The notes under the pieces: model-generated
Databases searched by the model: none
Told to the model about the DNA's origin: nothing
What the model saw: only the letters and a program-made list of their open reading frames with translations
Assembly (NCBI GenBank): GCA_028456385.1
Contig: JALNQF010000505.1
Location: forward strand, 1-25,668
Direction of reading: 5' to 3'
Origin: Ophiosphaerella korrae
Taxonomy: Eukaryota > Ascomycota > Dothideomycetes > Pleosporales > Phaeosphaeriaceae
Length of the DNA: 25,668 bases
Part shown: piece by piece, positions 9,428-18,780 of the stretch
How positions within the stretch are numbered: position 1 is the first letter of the stretch
Layout: every line of letters starts with the position of its first letter
Translations under genes and position numbers: made by a program

Positions 9428-10420
9428 CTAGAAATATAGAATAAAGAACTATAAAATTATATTAACTAAAATAAAGTATAAATTAAAGCTATTATAAAAA
9501 GATAAAATAGAATAGAATAAATTACCTAGAGACTAAAAATAAGTATAATAAAGAAGCTACTTAAAATACTTATACTTAAGAAATTTAATAGAATAAAAGA
9601 AAAATAAAAACTTTTTATAGTATTAGTATAACTTTAGATTAATATATAAGTACTATATTTTAATACTAAAGAAAAAAAAGTTATATATATTAGAATATAC
9701 TTTAAAGAAGATATAATAAGATAGTTTAAACTTTACTAAATAAACTATATTATATATACTCTAAGAATAAAAAAAAATAAATTAAAAGCTATTTTTAGAA
9801 GTTATAAATACTTTATAAAATAAATAAGAGTAGTATTTCGAGATATAGATACTACTTAATAAGCTAAAAAAAAGCTTATAAAGCTTATATAATATAAAAG
9901 TATTCTAGAATATATATTATAATTAAAATAACTATTATAAAATATAGAATAAAATAAGCTATCTTTAATATTATAATTTAAATAAAGAATAAACTTAAGA
10001 ATTTAATATAAAATAATTTATATAGAAAAGCTAAAAATACTAGAAGATCTAAAATAATAGATAATAAAAGTCGAAAATAATCTTTAAGAATAAAAAAGGA
10101 ATAAGTATAGAAAACTAACTTAAAACTATAAGATAAAAGACTTTATAATCTTTAATACTAATAAAGATAAAAAAAGAAAAAGAATAAAAACTTTATATAC
10201 TTTAACTATAGTAAGAAAAGCTGCTATATAAAAAATTATTAGTTAAAATAGAAAAAAGATATAGTATATTATAAATATAAGAAGCTAGAATACTTTATAA
10301 TAGATTATAGAAGTAAAGATCTTAAAAAAGAAAAAGAAGCTAAGTTAAAAATAATAGAGAATAAGAAAAAAGTACTTAAAGTATAAATTAAGCTATAAGA
10401 AAAAGTAGTAGTAACTAAAG
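9428..10420 (+). pseudogene. gag: Gypsy1 Gag (capsid and two zinc knuckles), broken
   Basis: Structural protein of the retrotransposon particle. From 9578 a frame reads like the capsid part of fungal Ty3 Gag (a block equivalent to KKFDGTRE.LK.FI, then a WF.PY-like block near 9720-9740), full of TAA/TAG. Further on, in another frame, a CCHC zinc knuckle lies at 10198-10239 and a second at 10267-10308. The Cys codons TGY now read TAT/TAC, and the His of the second knuckle (CAC) reads TAC. The change of frame shows at least one indel between capsid and knuckles. The N-terminal part lies before the antisense solo LTR (8871-8970) and about 72 bp are lost there. Gypsy2 has the same gene without that insertion. 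Confidence 0.8.
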
Positions 10421-11430
10421 AAATATAGTATATAATACTTAATTAGACTTTTTATTATAATAATAACTACTATATATAACTTTCTAGTAAGTAAAAAGTA
10501 AGATAGTTCTTATAAAAGAATAGAGTAAAAGTAATAAAAGAAAGTAGAACCTAAGTATAGCTTAAAGAAATAAAATATATAATAGACTTACTAATAAAAA
10601 ACTTAGAAAGAGAAAAGCTCTAGACTCTATTAACCTAAGCTAAAAGACTAGTACTAGATTAAGAAACTACTATAGTTTCTTCTAAAAAACTTTAAAGAGA
10701 TAAAAGATAAGTTAATATAAAAAGTATAAAATATACTTAGTTAAATATATATAGCTATAATAGCGATATAATAATAGATATAGTAAAATAAAATAAAGAA
10801 TAAAAGTTAATTTAAAAATACTTACTAGTTATAAGTATAGAGAAAGTATATAAAGATAAAATAAAATATAACTCTAAAGTAATAAAATTTATAATATTCT
10901 AAAAATAAATAAAATAATATATAGTTATAGAAAGAAGAATACTTATATAAAGTAAGTAGTAATACTTTATAAGAAAAATATAATAAATTAATAAAGCTTA
11001 TATACTATATCTTAGTAATAATAAGACTTAGTATAGATAAGTACTAAATAAGAAATAATAAAAGAAAAGATCTAGAATATCTAGTATATATTAAGATATC
11101 TTAGGTATTATATTTAAATATAAACTACTACTTATATAAAGAATTAAAAGTATAAAACTATAAATAGCTAATATAAAACAAAGGATATAACTATATAAAA
11201 GTAATTCTAAAGAAAGAAATCTAAGGTTAGAAAATAATTAGAATACCTAATAAAGAATATATATTAATTAGGCTAAAACCTAAACTAACTAAAGAATAAA
11301 TTTAAGAAAGGCTATAGTATAAGTATATATATAATAAATATCTAAAATATAAAAACTATTAATATAAAGTAAAGTAGTAGCTCTAGAAGAATAGATAATT
11401 TAAAGAATAACCTAAGTAAAAAAAACTAAA
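10421..11430 (+). pseudogene. Gypsy1 region between Gag zinc knuckles and protease
   Basis: About 1 kb of decayed coding sequence that aligns with Gypsy2 17640-18780. Near its start (about 10430-10530) is a block that, after allowing for RIP, resembles F-C-Y-x-D-N-C-H-I-H-L-S followed by a K-x-E-V-R-W-F block. I have the impression this occurs in other fungal Ty3 polyproteins, but I could not check that. Downstream no domain was recognised. The distance from knuckles to protease, over 1.1 kb, is longer than in compact chromoviruses. Confidence 0.5.
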
Positions 11431-14240
11431 AAGTATAATAAGTTTATATATTATAAAATAAAATACTTTCTAAAAAAAAAGTATAAGTTATAATTAATAG
11501 TAGAGCTATAAAAAACTTTATATTAAAAAAGTTTATAGAAAAGTAAAGAATATATTATATAATAAAGAAGTACTCTTAATAACTAAGTATAATTAAAAGA
11601 AAACTATTCTAGAAACCTATTAGGTTTAAAATAGTACTCTCTATACTAAGATTAAAAAGACTAGAAATTAAGAATATAGTTATAGATAACTAACCTAAGA
11701 ATTAATTAGAGAATAAAAAAAATTAGCTACTCTAAGAAAAAAATATTAAAAGCTAATATAAGTATATATAAAAGAGAATTCCTAGAAGAATATAAGAAAT
11801 AAAAAAAATAACTTATAGAACTAGATAACTACCTTCTAGAATATTAGCTATAGGACTTAGTAATAGACCTAGAAAAAAAAATAAGATAGAGCCTAGTTTA
11901 CAAAAAAATAGAAGAAGAATTAAAGATTAAATAAGTATTTAATAAAAATATTATAAGAAAAAGATAAATAAAAGAATTTTAATTTTTAGTAGTATATAAA
12001 CTAATCTTTATAGATAAAAAGTAGATAAAAAATAAATAACTTTATATAAACTTTAAGAAAATAAAGATAATAATATATAAAAACTAATACCTTTTACTAT
12101 ATATAGATAAAATATAAGATAAGCTATAAAAAGCTTAAATCTTTATAATACTAGATATCTAAAACGCCTACTATTAGATTAAGATTAAAGATAGTAATAA
12201 ATAGAAAAGAGTATTTAGAACGTAGTATAAACTATTTAAATATATAGTTATACCTTTTAGATTAATAAATATCCTAGTAGTATTTTAAGAGAGAATTAAT
12301 ATAGTCCTAAGAGAATACTTAGATATATTTATATTTATATACCTAGATAATATCCTTTTATTCTTAAAAATAGAAGAAGAATATATATAATACGTATATA
12401 AAGTACTAAAAAAGCTAGTAGAAAATAAATTATTTGTTAAAAAAACAAATATAAGTTCTATACTAAAAAAATATACTTCTTTAGATTTATTATTAAACTA
12501 AGAAAAATATAAATTAACTCTAATAAGATTAAAGTAATATAAGAATAGCTAATACCTAAAAACTTATAAGAAGTATAATAGTTTTATAAGCTAGTAAATT
12601 TTTATAGAAAATTAATAATAAAATAGTCTAAAATAATAGAACTATTAATAAAGCTTATAAAGAAAGATATAATATTTAAATAGACTTAAGAATATAATAA
12701 AGTATTTAATTAGATTAAATAAAAGTTTATAGAAAACCTAGTTATTAGAATATATAACCTAGAACTACTAGTAATAGTAAAGATAGATACGTTTAATATA
12801 GTGTTGCAAGTTAGAGCTTTGCTCTATACGATTTAGGTAAGCCCGCAGTAGTAAGCAAGCTGTATAAGCTATTCGAGCTACTCTACTATATATAAGTAGC
12901 CTAGCTTAGATAGCTCTTTAATTAATAATTATCTCCTACTTATTCCTAAGCTCGTATCTCGCAATATATAGTTTATAGAATAGTACTAATATAAGAGGAA
13001 TAGGTTATAAAATAAGAATACCTAGTTAAATACTTTTTTAAGAAAATAAAGCTAGTAAAGCTTAACTACCTAATTTATAATAAAGAAATAATAGTAATTT
13101 ATAAAGTATTAAATAAAAGTCTATATAGACTATAAAAACTTTATAAGATTTATAATAAAGAAAGACTTATTATAATAGTATATAAAATAATAAGAATTCT
13201 TATTAATATTTAACCTATAAATTATATATAATAAGAGTAAAGATAATTAATTTATAGACGTACTAAGTAGAAAACTAGATTTATAAGAAGAAGTAAATAC
13301 TATAAGTATAGTTTTAGTTAAAAATAAAAAAGTATATTTAGTTTTAAATATACTTAGAATACCTATAATACTTAAAAGAAAAAGTATAAGTAAAATAAAT
13401 AGAGTTAAAAAGAAATAAAAAAACTTAAAATATAAAAAAGATTTATAAAAGTATATAAAAGAATATATATCTTAAATAAAATATAAAGAGAATTTATATA
13501 ATTGTTTTATAAATTACTAGTATATAGATACTAAAGTATTAATAAAATACTAGATAAGCGTTTAAAAGATTATTATATTCTAAAAGTAAAATAACTAGTA
13601 ATAGAAGTACTATAAAATTATATAGAATATTATAGAAATAAGTATAGTAGATATATACTATATAGAAGATTATAACTAGTTAAAGTACTAGAATAACTCT
13701 AAAGTATTATTATAATAGACTTTATTATAAAGTTACTTAAATTAAAAAACTTAATATTAGAAGTTAAATATAATAGAATTTTAATAATAGTAAATAAGAT
13801 TATAAAGTACTTATACTTTAGACTATATAAAGAAAAAAGTAGGATAGAAATTACTATATACTAGGTTCTAGGAACTATAGTTAGCTAGTATAGTATTCTA
13901 GATAAGATTATTATAAATAGAGATATTAGATTTATATTAAAACTATAAGAAATAATAATAGTATTATTAGGAGTTAACTATATAATATTAATAGTATACT
14001 ACTTATAGATAAATAAATAATTAAAGTAAATAAATTAAATACTAGAATAATTCTTAAAATACTACTACTTATAGTATAGTTAGTATATAATCGTATAAAG
14101 AATATAGTAATAAAAGTATTAATTTTCTTTATAAACTATAGATTTAACTCTAATATATACTAGATACTAAGATTTAAAGTATTTTAGTATTTAAGAAAAG
14201 AAAACTTTATAAATAAACTTAAAGAAATATATAATTAGCT
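11431..14240 (+). pseudogene. pol: Gypsy1 Pol (protease, RT, RNase H, integrase), broken
   Basis: Enzyme part of the polyprotein. Protease: the DSGAT motif at 11496 reads N-S-R-A-I. Reverse transcriptase about 12001-12420: PL..ID block, the KLD...AY block and the catalytic Y-L-D-D, now Y-L-D-N at 12340-12351. RNase H starts with the ETDAS block near 12776, where the Copia solo LTR (12802-12966) splits it, and ends with the FADALSR block near 13242. Integrase about 13530-14210: a Cys pair of the HHCC finger near 13620-13640, catalytic D in the MDF block (GAC at 13718), second D in the DRD-like block near 13911-13928 (first D now N), and the third residue (E) now AAG in the QTERMNQTLEQFL block near 14020-14050. 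Frames change several times, among others through deletions of 55 bp near 11687 and about 38 bp near 13115. Confidence 0.88.
12802..12966 (+). repeat. Copia solo LTR inside Gypsy1 RNase H
   Basis: 165 bp, starting tgttgcaag and ending ctcgcaata, flanked by the 5-bp target duplication tatag (12797-12801 and 12967-12971). It has the same length as the Copia 5' LTR at 20871-21035 and differs from it at about 14 positions, all transitions. Here CA, TG and CG are mostly kept, so this copy is the less mutated one. Gypsy2 shows the empty site: its sequence near 20170 runs through without a break. Confidence 0.93.
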
Positions 14241-14530
14241 ATAATAAGATATAGAATTCTTATAAGATTAGATAGTAAAGTACTATAATAAGAATTACTA
14301 AAAAGTACTCTAATTTAAAGAGAAGAAAAAAGTATAGTTAGTATATAAAAATAATAAAACTAAATTACGTTAAGATAAAACTATATAAGATAAAGAAGAA
14401 AGTTATATAAGTTATATTTAAATTAAGACTACTAGATAAGATAAGAATATACTTAATATTTTATATAGTACTACTATAAAATATACTATAAGAAGTAAAA
14501 CTACTAGTATATAAAGTAAATATATATAGA

Positions 14531-14697
14531 GAATAAAAAGAATAAAAAGTAAAAGAAATTTTATAATATTAATTCTATATTAAAAGAGATTACTACCTAG
14601 TAAAATAAATAAGTATTAATAAGAAAGGAGAACTATAAGAAGATATATAAGAACTAAAAGATAATCTTAATTACTTTAAGAAACTAAAAGATTTCTA
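14531..14697 (+). pseudogene. Gypsy1 chromodomain at the Pol C-terminus
   Basis: Frame starting at 14531. Reading TAA/TAG as lost Gln or Trp, the sequence has the chromodomain order: WEV..IL near the start, YYLVKW in the middle (about 14595-14615), a W-E/D..W.L block and a final FKKLKDF-like helix. Chromodomains on Ty3/Gypsy integrases bind histone marks such as H3K9 methylation and guide insertion into heterochromatin (established for chromoviruses such as MAGGY). This fits the self-nesting of the family seen here. The coding part probably runs a little further, to about 14880, without recognisable motifs. Confidence 0.82.
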
Positions 14698-14880
14698 AAG
14701 CTAAAATCCTCTAGACTATCTAGTAGTAAACTAAAAGAGCTTATATTACTAATAATAAATAGAAAGAAGATAGAAATACTTAATATAGTAAGAGCTAGAG
14801 TAGCCTCTATAATAGTTTTAAAATTAAGCTTAGACTCTAAAAAAGTAGCTTACTTAATAGACTTTATATTATTTAAGGCC

Positions 14881-15343
14881 TTTATCTTATAAAGATAAAC
14901 TAAGTAAGTATAATTTTTTACTTATATACTTAGAATCTAATTATATTCGTTTTTAGCTTCTATAACTTATTTAGATAGTTTATTTTAAGTATAGTTAATA
15001 GCTCTATTTATTATAAATAAGTATAGATATAAAAATAAGTATTATTAACTTATACTCTACTAGAGATATACTAGAAAGATTATAATATAACTAAGTATTA
15101 GCTTAAATATATACCTTATAAGCCTTACTATATTTTAAAGAAAAGTTATATAATAGAGAGTTTAAAAATATATAATATAAATAAATAAATATTATAATAC
15201 TATAACGTAATATATAATCTACTAATTAAAGATAATAAAGAGTAAACTTAGTAGGTATAAAGAAAGAAGATAAAGAACTTTATATTAATAAAGAAACTAG
15301 ATTAATAACTTTAGCTTTAAAATAAAAAAATTAAAACATACTT
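14881..15343. other. Gypsy1 3' untranslated stretch
   Basis: No protein-like frame was found. A short inverted repeat (tttatcttataaagataaa, about 14881-14899) is the only visible structure. The stretch leads to the polypurine tract and 3' LTR. Confidence 0.5.
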
Positions 15344-15357
15344 AGAAAAGGAAATAG
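15344..15357 (+). promoter_or_regulatory. Gypsy1 polypurine tract
   Basis: The sequence agaaaaggaaatag, 12 purines ending directly at the 3' LTR apart from one T near the end, is where plus-strand DNA synthesis is primed in LTR retrotransposons. Confidence 0.65.
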
Positions 15358-15726
15358 TATTATAAGTATAATAAAAGAAATTAAGATAGAACTAATTAGT
15401 TATAACTTAAGTACTAATAAAGTATAAGATAAGTAAAGTAATAACTTAAATTAAGAAATAACTTAAAACTAAAATATAAGATATAGAGTAATCTATAAAG
15501 TTATATAAATAGATTACTAGAAGTATATAGTTAATAAAGATATATATTATTAGAATAGTATTTGTAATCTAATCTTTAACTAAAAGTAATAAAACTTAAT
15601 ATTATAAGAATCTTCTATTATTTATAGCTAATTACTTAATTATAATATAAACTTTAGTTTTTAACTTTTAATCTACTAATACTTCTAAGTAGTTACTTAT
15701 AGTAAATAATAGATAACCTTATTATA
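15358..15726 (+). repeat. Gypsy1 3' LTR
   Basis: 369 bp, matching the 5' LTR at 8420-8840, shorter mainly because it has one hairpin unit instead of two. It is followed by the target duplication agtag (15727-15731). Confidence 0.9.
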
Positions 15727-15731
15727 AGTAG

Positions 15732-16060
15732 TAATAAAAATATAAAGTAACTTTATTACTTTATAAAGCTTAGTATAAATAAAGCTATAAAGAAACTTTA
15801 ATACTTTACAGGGCTTAGAAGTAATAAAGTAATAAAGTACTAAGAAAGTACTAAGTATATAGTTAATAATAAAATATATTAATAAGATAGTATTAGTAAT
15901 TTAATTATTAACTATAATTAATAATATATTAATATTATAAGAAATATTCTATTTTTTATAGCCTTTTACTTAATTATAATATATACTTTAGTTATTAACT
16001 AATAAGCTACTAATACTACTTAAAAGTTATATATTATTAATAATAAGTAACTCTATTATA
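15732..16060 (+). repeat. Gypsy3 5' LTR, second part
   Basis: Continuation of 8268-8419 after the Gypsy1 insertion. Joined, the two parts make an LTR of about 480 bp, in the same range as the solo LTR (457 bp) and the Gypsy2 LTR (456 bp). The right half matches the other LTRs from about 15855 (agtatatagttaata) to the end ctctattata. The left half is AT-rich with runs of agtaataaagtaataaag and resembles the solo LTR more than those of Gypsy1 or Gypsy2. Confidence 0.8.
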
Positions 16061-16080
16061 CTTTACTAATTTAGTTATTA
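16061..16080 (+). promoter_or_regulatory. Gypsy3 primer-binding region, cut by Gypsy2
   Basis: The bases ctttactaatttag directly behind the Gypsy3 LTR match those behind the Gypsy2 LTR (16537). This shows that the split LTR was a 5' LTR with an internal region behind it. The last five bases, tatta (16076-16080), should be the left target duplication of Gypsy2. Confidence 0.65.
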
Positions 16081-16536
16081 TATTATAGGTATAATAAGAG
16101 AAATCGAGATAGAGCTAATTAGTCCTTATATAGATACTAACAAAGTATAAGATAAGTAAAGTAATAACTTTAATTAGGAAACTACTTATAATTAGGATAC
16201 GTAGTAGTAATCTATAATTATATACAATAGATTAATATTAATCTATAATAATATATAATAGATTAAAGTAATCTATAATTATATATAATAGATTAATAGT
16301 AATCTATAACGTTTTATAAATAGATTAATATAAGTATATAGTTAATATAATATATATTATTAGGATAGTATTAGTAATTTAATCTTTTAACTATAAAATA
16401 CTAATATAAGTTAATTACAAAATATCTTCTATTATATATAGTTATTATAGATTACTATATAAACTTTGTTATTAACTTTTAATCTACTAGCACCCTATTA
16501 GGCTACTTATAGTTAATAATAGGAAGGCCTATTATA
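16081..16536 (+). repeat. Gypsy2 5' LTR
   Basis: 456 bp, starting tattataggtataataagag and ending ggcctattata. It shares both ends and most blocks with the Gypsy1 LTRs, but carries four hairpin repeats (16208-16327) instead of two or one. It is followed by the conserved primer-binding region ctttactaat (16537). Confidence 0.9.
16208..16327 (+). repeat. Four palindromic hairpin repeats in the Gypsy2 LTR
   Basis: Four units of 27-28 bases (16208-16234, 16239-16265, 16269-16295, 16300-16327) each begin taatctat and end atagatta, the reverse complement, around a short AT loop. The period is about 30 bases. Tandem units in this part of an LTR (U3) often act as promoter or enhancer elements; here that is inference. 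Confidence 0.85.
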
Positions 16537-16554
16537 CTTTACTAATCTAGTTAG
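16537..16554 (+). promoter_or_regulatory. Putative Gypsy2 primer-binding site region
   Basis: The sequence ctttactaatctagttag directly follows the LTR and matches the equivalent bases of Gypsy1 and Gypsy3. The tRNA primer cannot be named. Confidence 0.6.
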
Positions 16555-16559
16555 TAGAA

Positions 16560-17700
16560 GAAGTAAAGTATAAGTAGTATATAGTCTAAGCTAATATAAT
16601 AGTAGAAAATTTTATAAAGAAAGTAGCTAAAGTACTTATAAGTAGTTATAAATTAGATAATACTATATAGAAATAAATTAAAGAGTATCTAAATAACTTA
16701 ATTTCTAAAAAGAAAGATATAAAAGTAGTAATTAAAATCTTAGAAATATAGAATAAAGAACTTTAAGAATATATAAAGTAAAATAAAGTATAAATTAAAG
16801 CTATTATTAAAGGATAAAACTAGATAGAATAAATTACCTAAAGACTAGAAATAAGTATAACAAAGAAACTATCTAAGATACCTATACTTAAGAAGTTTAA
16901 TAGAATAAGAGAAGTACTAAAACTCTTTATAGTATTAGTATAACTTTAGATTAATATATAAGTACTATACTTTAATAGAGAAGATAAAAAAGTAATACAT
17001 ATAGGAATATATCTTAAAAGAGACGTAATAAGATAGTTTAAATCTTACTAGATAGACTATATAATATATACTTAGATAAACTAAAAAGATAAAATAAAAG
17101 CTATCTTTAGAAGTTATAAATACTTTACTAGATAAATAAGAGTAGTATTTAAGGATATAGATATTACCTAATAAGCTAAAAAAAGACTTAAGAAGCTTAT
17201 ATAGAATAAAAGTATTCTTAAATATCTTTTATAGTTTAAATAACTATTATAAAATATAGAATAAAATAAGCTATCTTTAATATTACAATTTAAATAAAGA
17301 CTAAATTAAAAGATATAGTATAAAATAATCTATATAGAAAAATAAAGAATACTAGTAGCTCTAAAGTAAGAGGTAATATAAATTAATAATAACTTTTAAG
17401 AATAGAAGAAAAATAAGTATAGAGGATCTACTTAGAATTATAATAAAAGAGACTCTATAATCCTTAATATTAATAAAGATAAAAAGAAAAAGAAAAATAA
17501 AGACTTTATATACATTAATTATAGTAAGTAAAGCTACTATATAAAGAACTACTAATTAAAATAGAAAAAAGATATAGTATATTATAAATATAGAAAACTA
17601 AGATACTTTATAAAAGATTATAGAAGTAAAAATCCTAAGAAAGATAAAGAAATATAGTTAAAAATAACTAAGAATAGAAAAGAAGTACTAAAAGTAAAGG
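16560..17700 (+). pseudogene. gag: Gypsy2 Gag with two CCHC zinc knuckles, broken by stops
   Basis: Capsid/nucleocapsid protein of the element. The capsid part is about 16890-17130. The nucleocapsid part has two knuckles in one frame: the first at 17511-17552 (C-x2-C-x4-H-x4-C with Cys as TAC/TAT and His as TAC), the second at 17580-17621 with the same spacing, 9 codons apart. All Cys and His codons have turned into Tyr codons, exactly as TGY-to-TAY and CAY-to-TAY changes predict. In-frame TAA/TAG stand at Gln/Trp positions. Unlike Gypsy1, no insertion interrupts the gene. Confidence 0.85.
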
Positions 17701-18780
17701 CTAAACTTTAAAAGAAAGTAGCTAAAAGTAAAGAAATATAATATATATTACTCTACTAAACTTTTTATTATAAAGATAACTACTATATATATCTTTTTAG
17801 TAAGTAGAAAGTAAGATAGTTCTTATAAAAGTATAGAGTAGTAGTAATAAAAGAAAGAATAAAAGTATAGCTAAAAGAAGTAGTATATATAATAGACTTA
17901 CTAATAGAAGACTTTAAAAGAGAAGAGCTATAGATACTATTAATCTAAGCTAAAAAACTAGTATAAAATAAAGAGACTACTATAGCTTTTTCTAAAAAAC
18001 TATAAAGAGATAAGAGATAAATTAATATAAAAAGTATAAAGTATACCTAATTAAATATATATAGTTATAATAGCTATATAATATTAGATATAGTAGAATA
18101 AAATAAAAACTAGAAATTTATTTAAAAGTACTTACTAGTTATAAGTATAGAGGAAGCGTATAAAGACTAGAAAGAATATAATCTTAAAGTAATAAAGTTT
18201 ATATTATTCTAATAATAGATAGAATAATATATAGTTATAGTAAGAAAGATACCTATATAAAGAGAGTAGTAATACCTTTTAAAGAAAACGTAATAGATTA
18301 ATAAAGCCTATATACTAAGAATACTAATAGTATACTATATTTTAGTGACTATAGAACCTAGTATAGATAAATACTAAGAAATAGATAATAAAAGAATAGA
18401 TCTAGAATATCTAGTATACTTAGAGAAAGTATAGATATTATACCTAAATATAAACTACTACTTATATAGAGAAGTAAAAGTATAAAACTATATATAGCTA
18501 AAAAGAGAAAATAGATATAACTATACTAGAGTAATCCTAAAGAAAGAAATTAAAGGTTAGAAAATAATTAAAATACCTAATAAAGAATATATATTAATTA
18601 GACCTAGACTAAAATAATCTATAGAATATATAAAAGAAAGGCTATAATATAAAAATATATATAATAACTATCTAAAATATAAGAACTATAAACGTAAAAT
18701 AAGATAATAGCCTTAAAAGAATAGATAATTTAGAGAAAAACCTAAGTAAAAAAAGCTAGAAGGCATACTAGGCCTATATA
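17701..18780 (+). pseudogene. Gypsy2 region between Gag and protease
   Basis: Decayed coding sequence aligned with Gypsy1 10421-11430. At about 17748-17840 is the block resembling F-C-Y-x-D-N-C-H-I-H-L-S, then K-x-E-V-R-W-F-x-Q-K-C, which could be a further Cys/His motif. The later part (about 18470-18780) reads as a charged linker with many Tyr, Arg and Glu/Lys and leads in frame into the protease. No enzyme domain was recognised. Confidence 0.5.

Larger units (their letters stand above)
8420..15726 (+). mobile_element. Gypsy1: full-length Ty3/Gypsy chromovirus, RIP-mutated
   Basis: Complete LTR retrotransposon: 5' LTR 8420-8840, internal region, polypurine tract 15344-15357, 3' LTR 15358-15726. 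A 5-bp target duplication agtag lies on both sides (8415-8419 and 15727-15731). The internal region encodes, in order, Gag with two zinc knuckles, aspartic protease, reverse transcriptase, RNase H, integrase and a chromodomain; this order and the chromodomain place it among the chromoviruses. Two later insertions lie inside it: an antisense solo LTR of its own family (8971-9427) and a Copia solo LTR (12802-12966). Compared with Gypsy2 it has small deletions of about 72 bp at the solo LTR, 55 bp near 11687 and about 38 bp near 13115. It sits inside the LTR of Gypsy3. Confidence 0.92.

Noticed and set aside
15732..15855. A separate unknown insert between Gypsy1 and the next LTR
   Set aside because: It is explained as the middle of the split Gypsy3 LTR, continuing from 8419 and similar to the middle of the solo LTR.
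16208..16327. CRISPR-like array because of regularly spaced palindromic units
   Set aside because: Units are only about 30 bases apart with almost no spacer, lie inside a retrotransposon LTR, and the host is a fungus.
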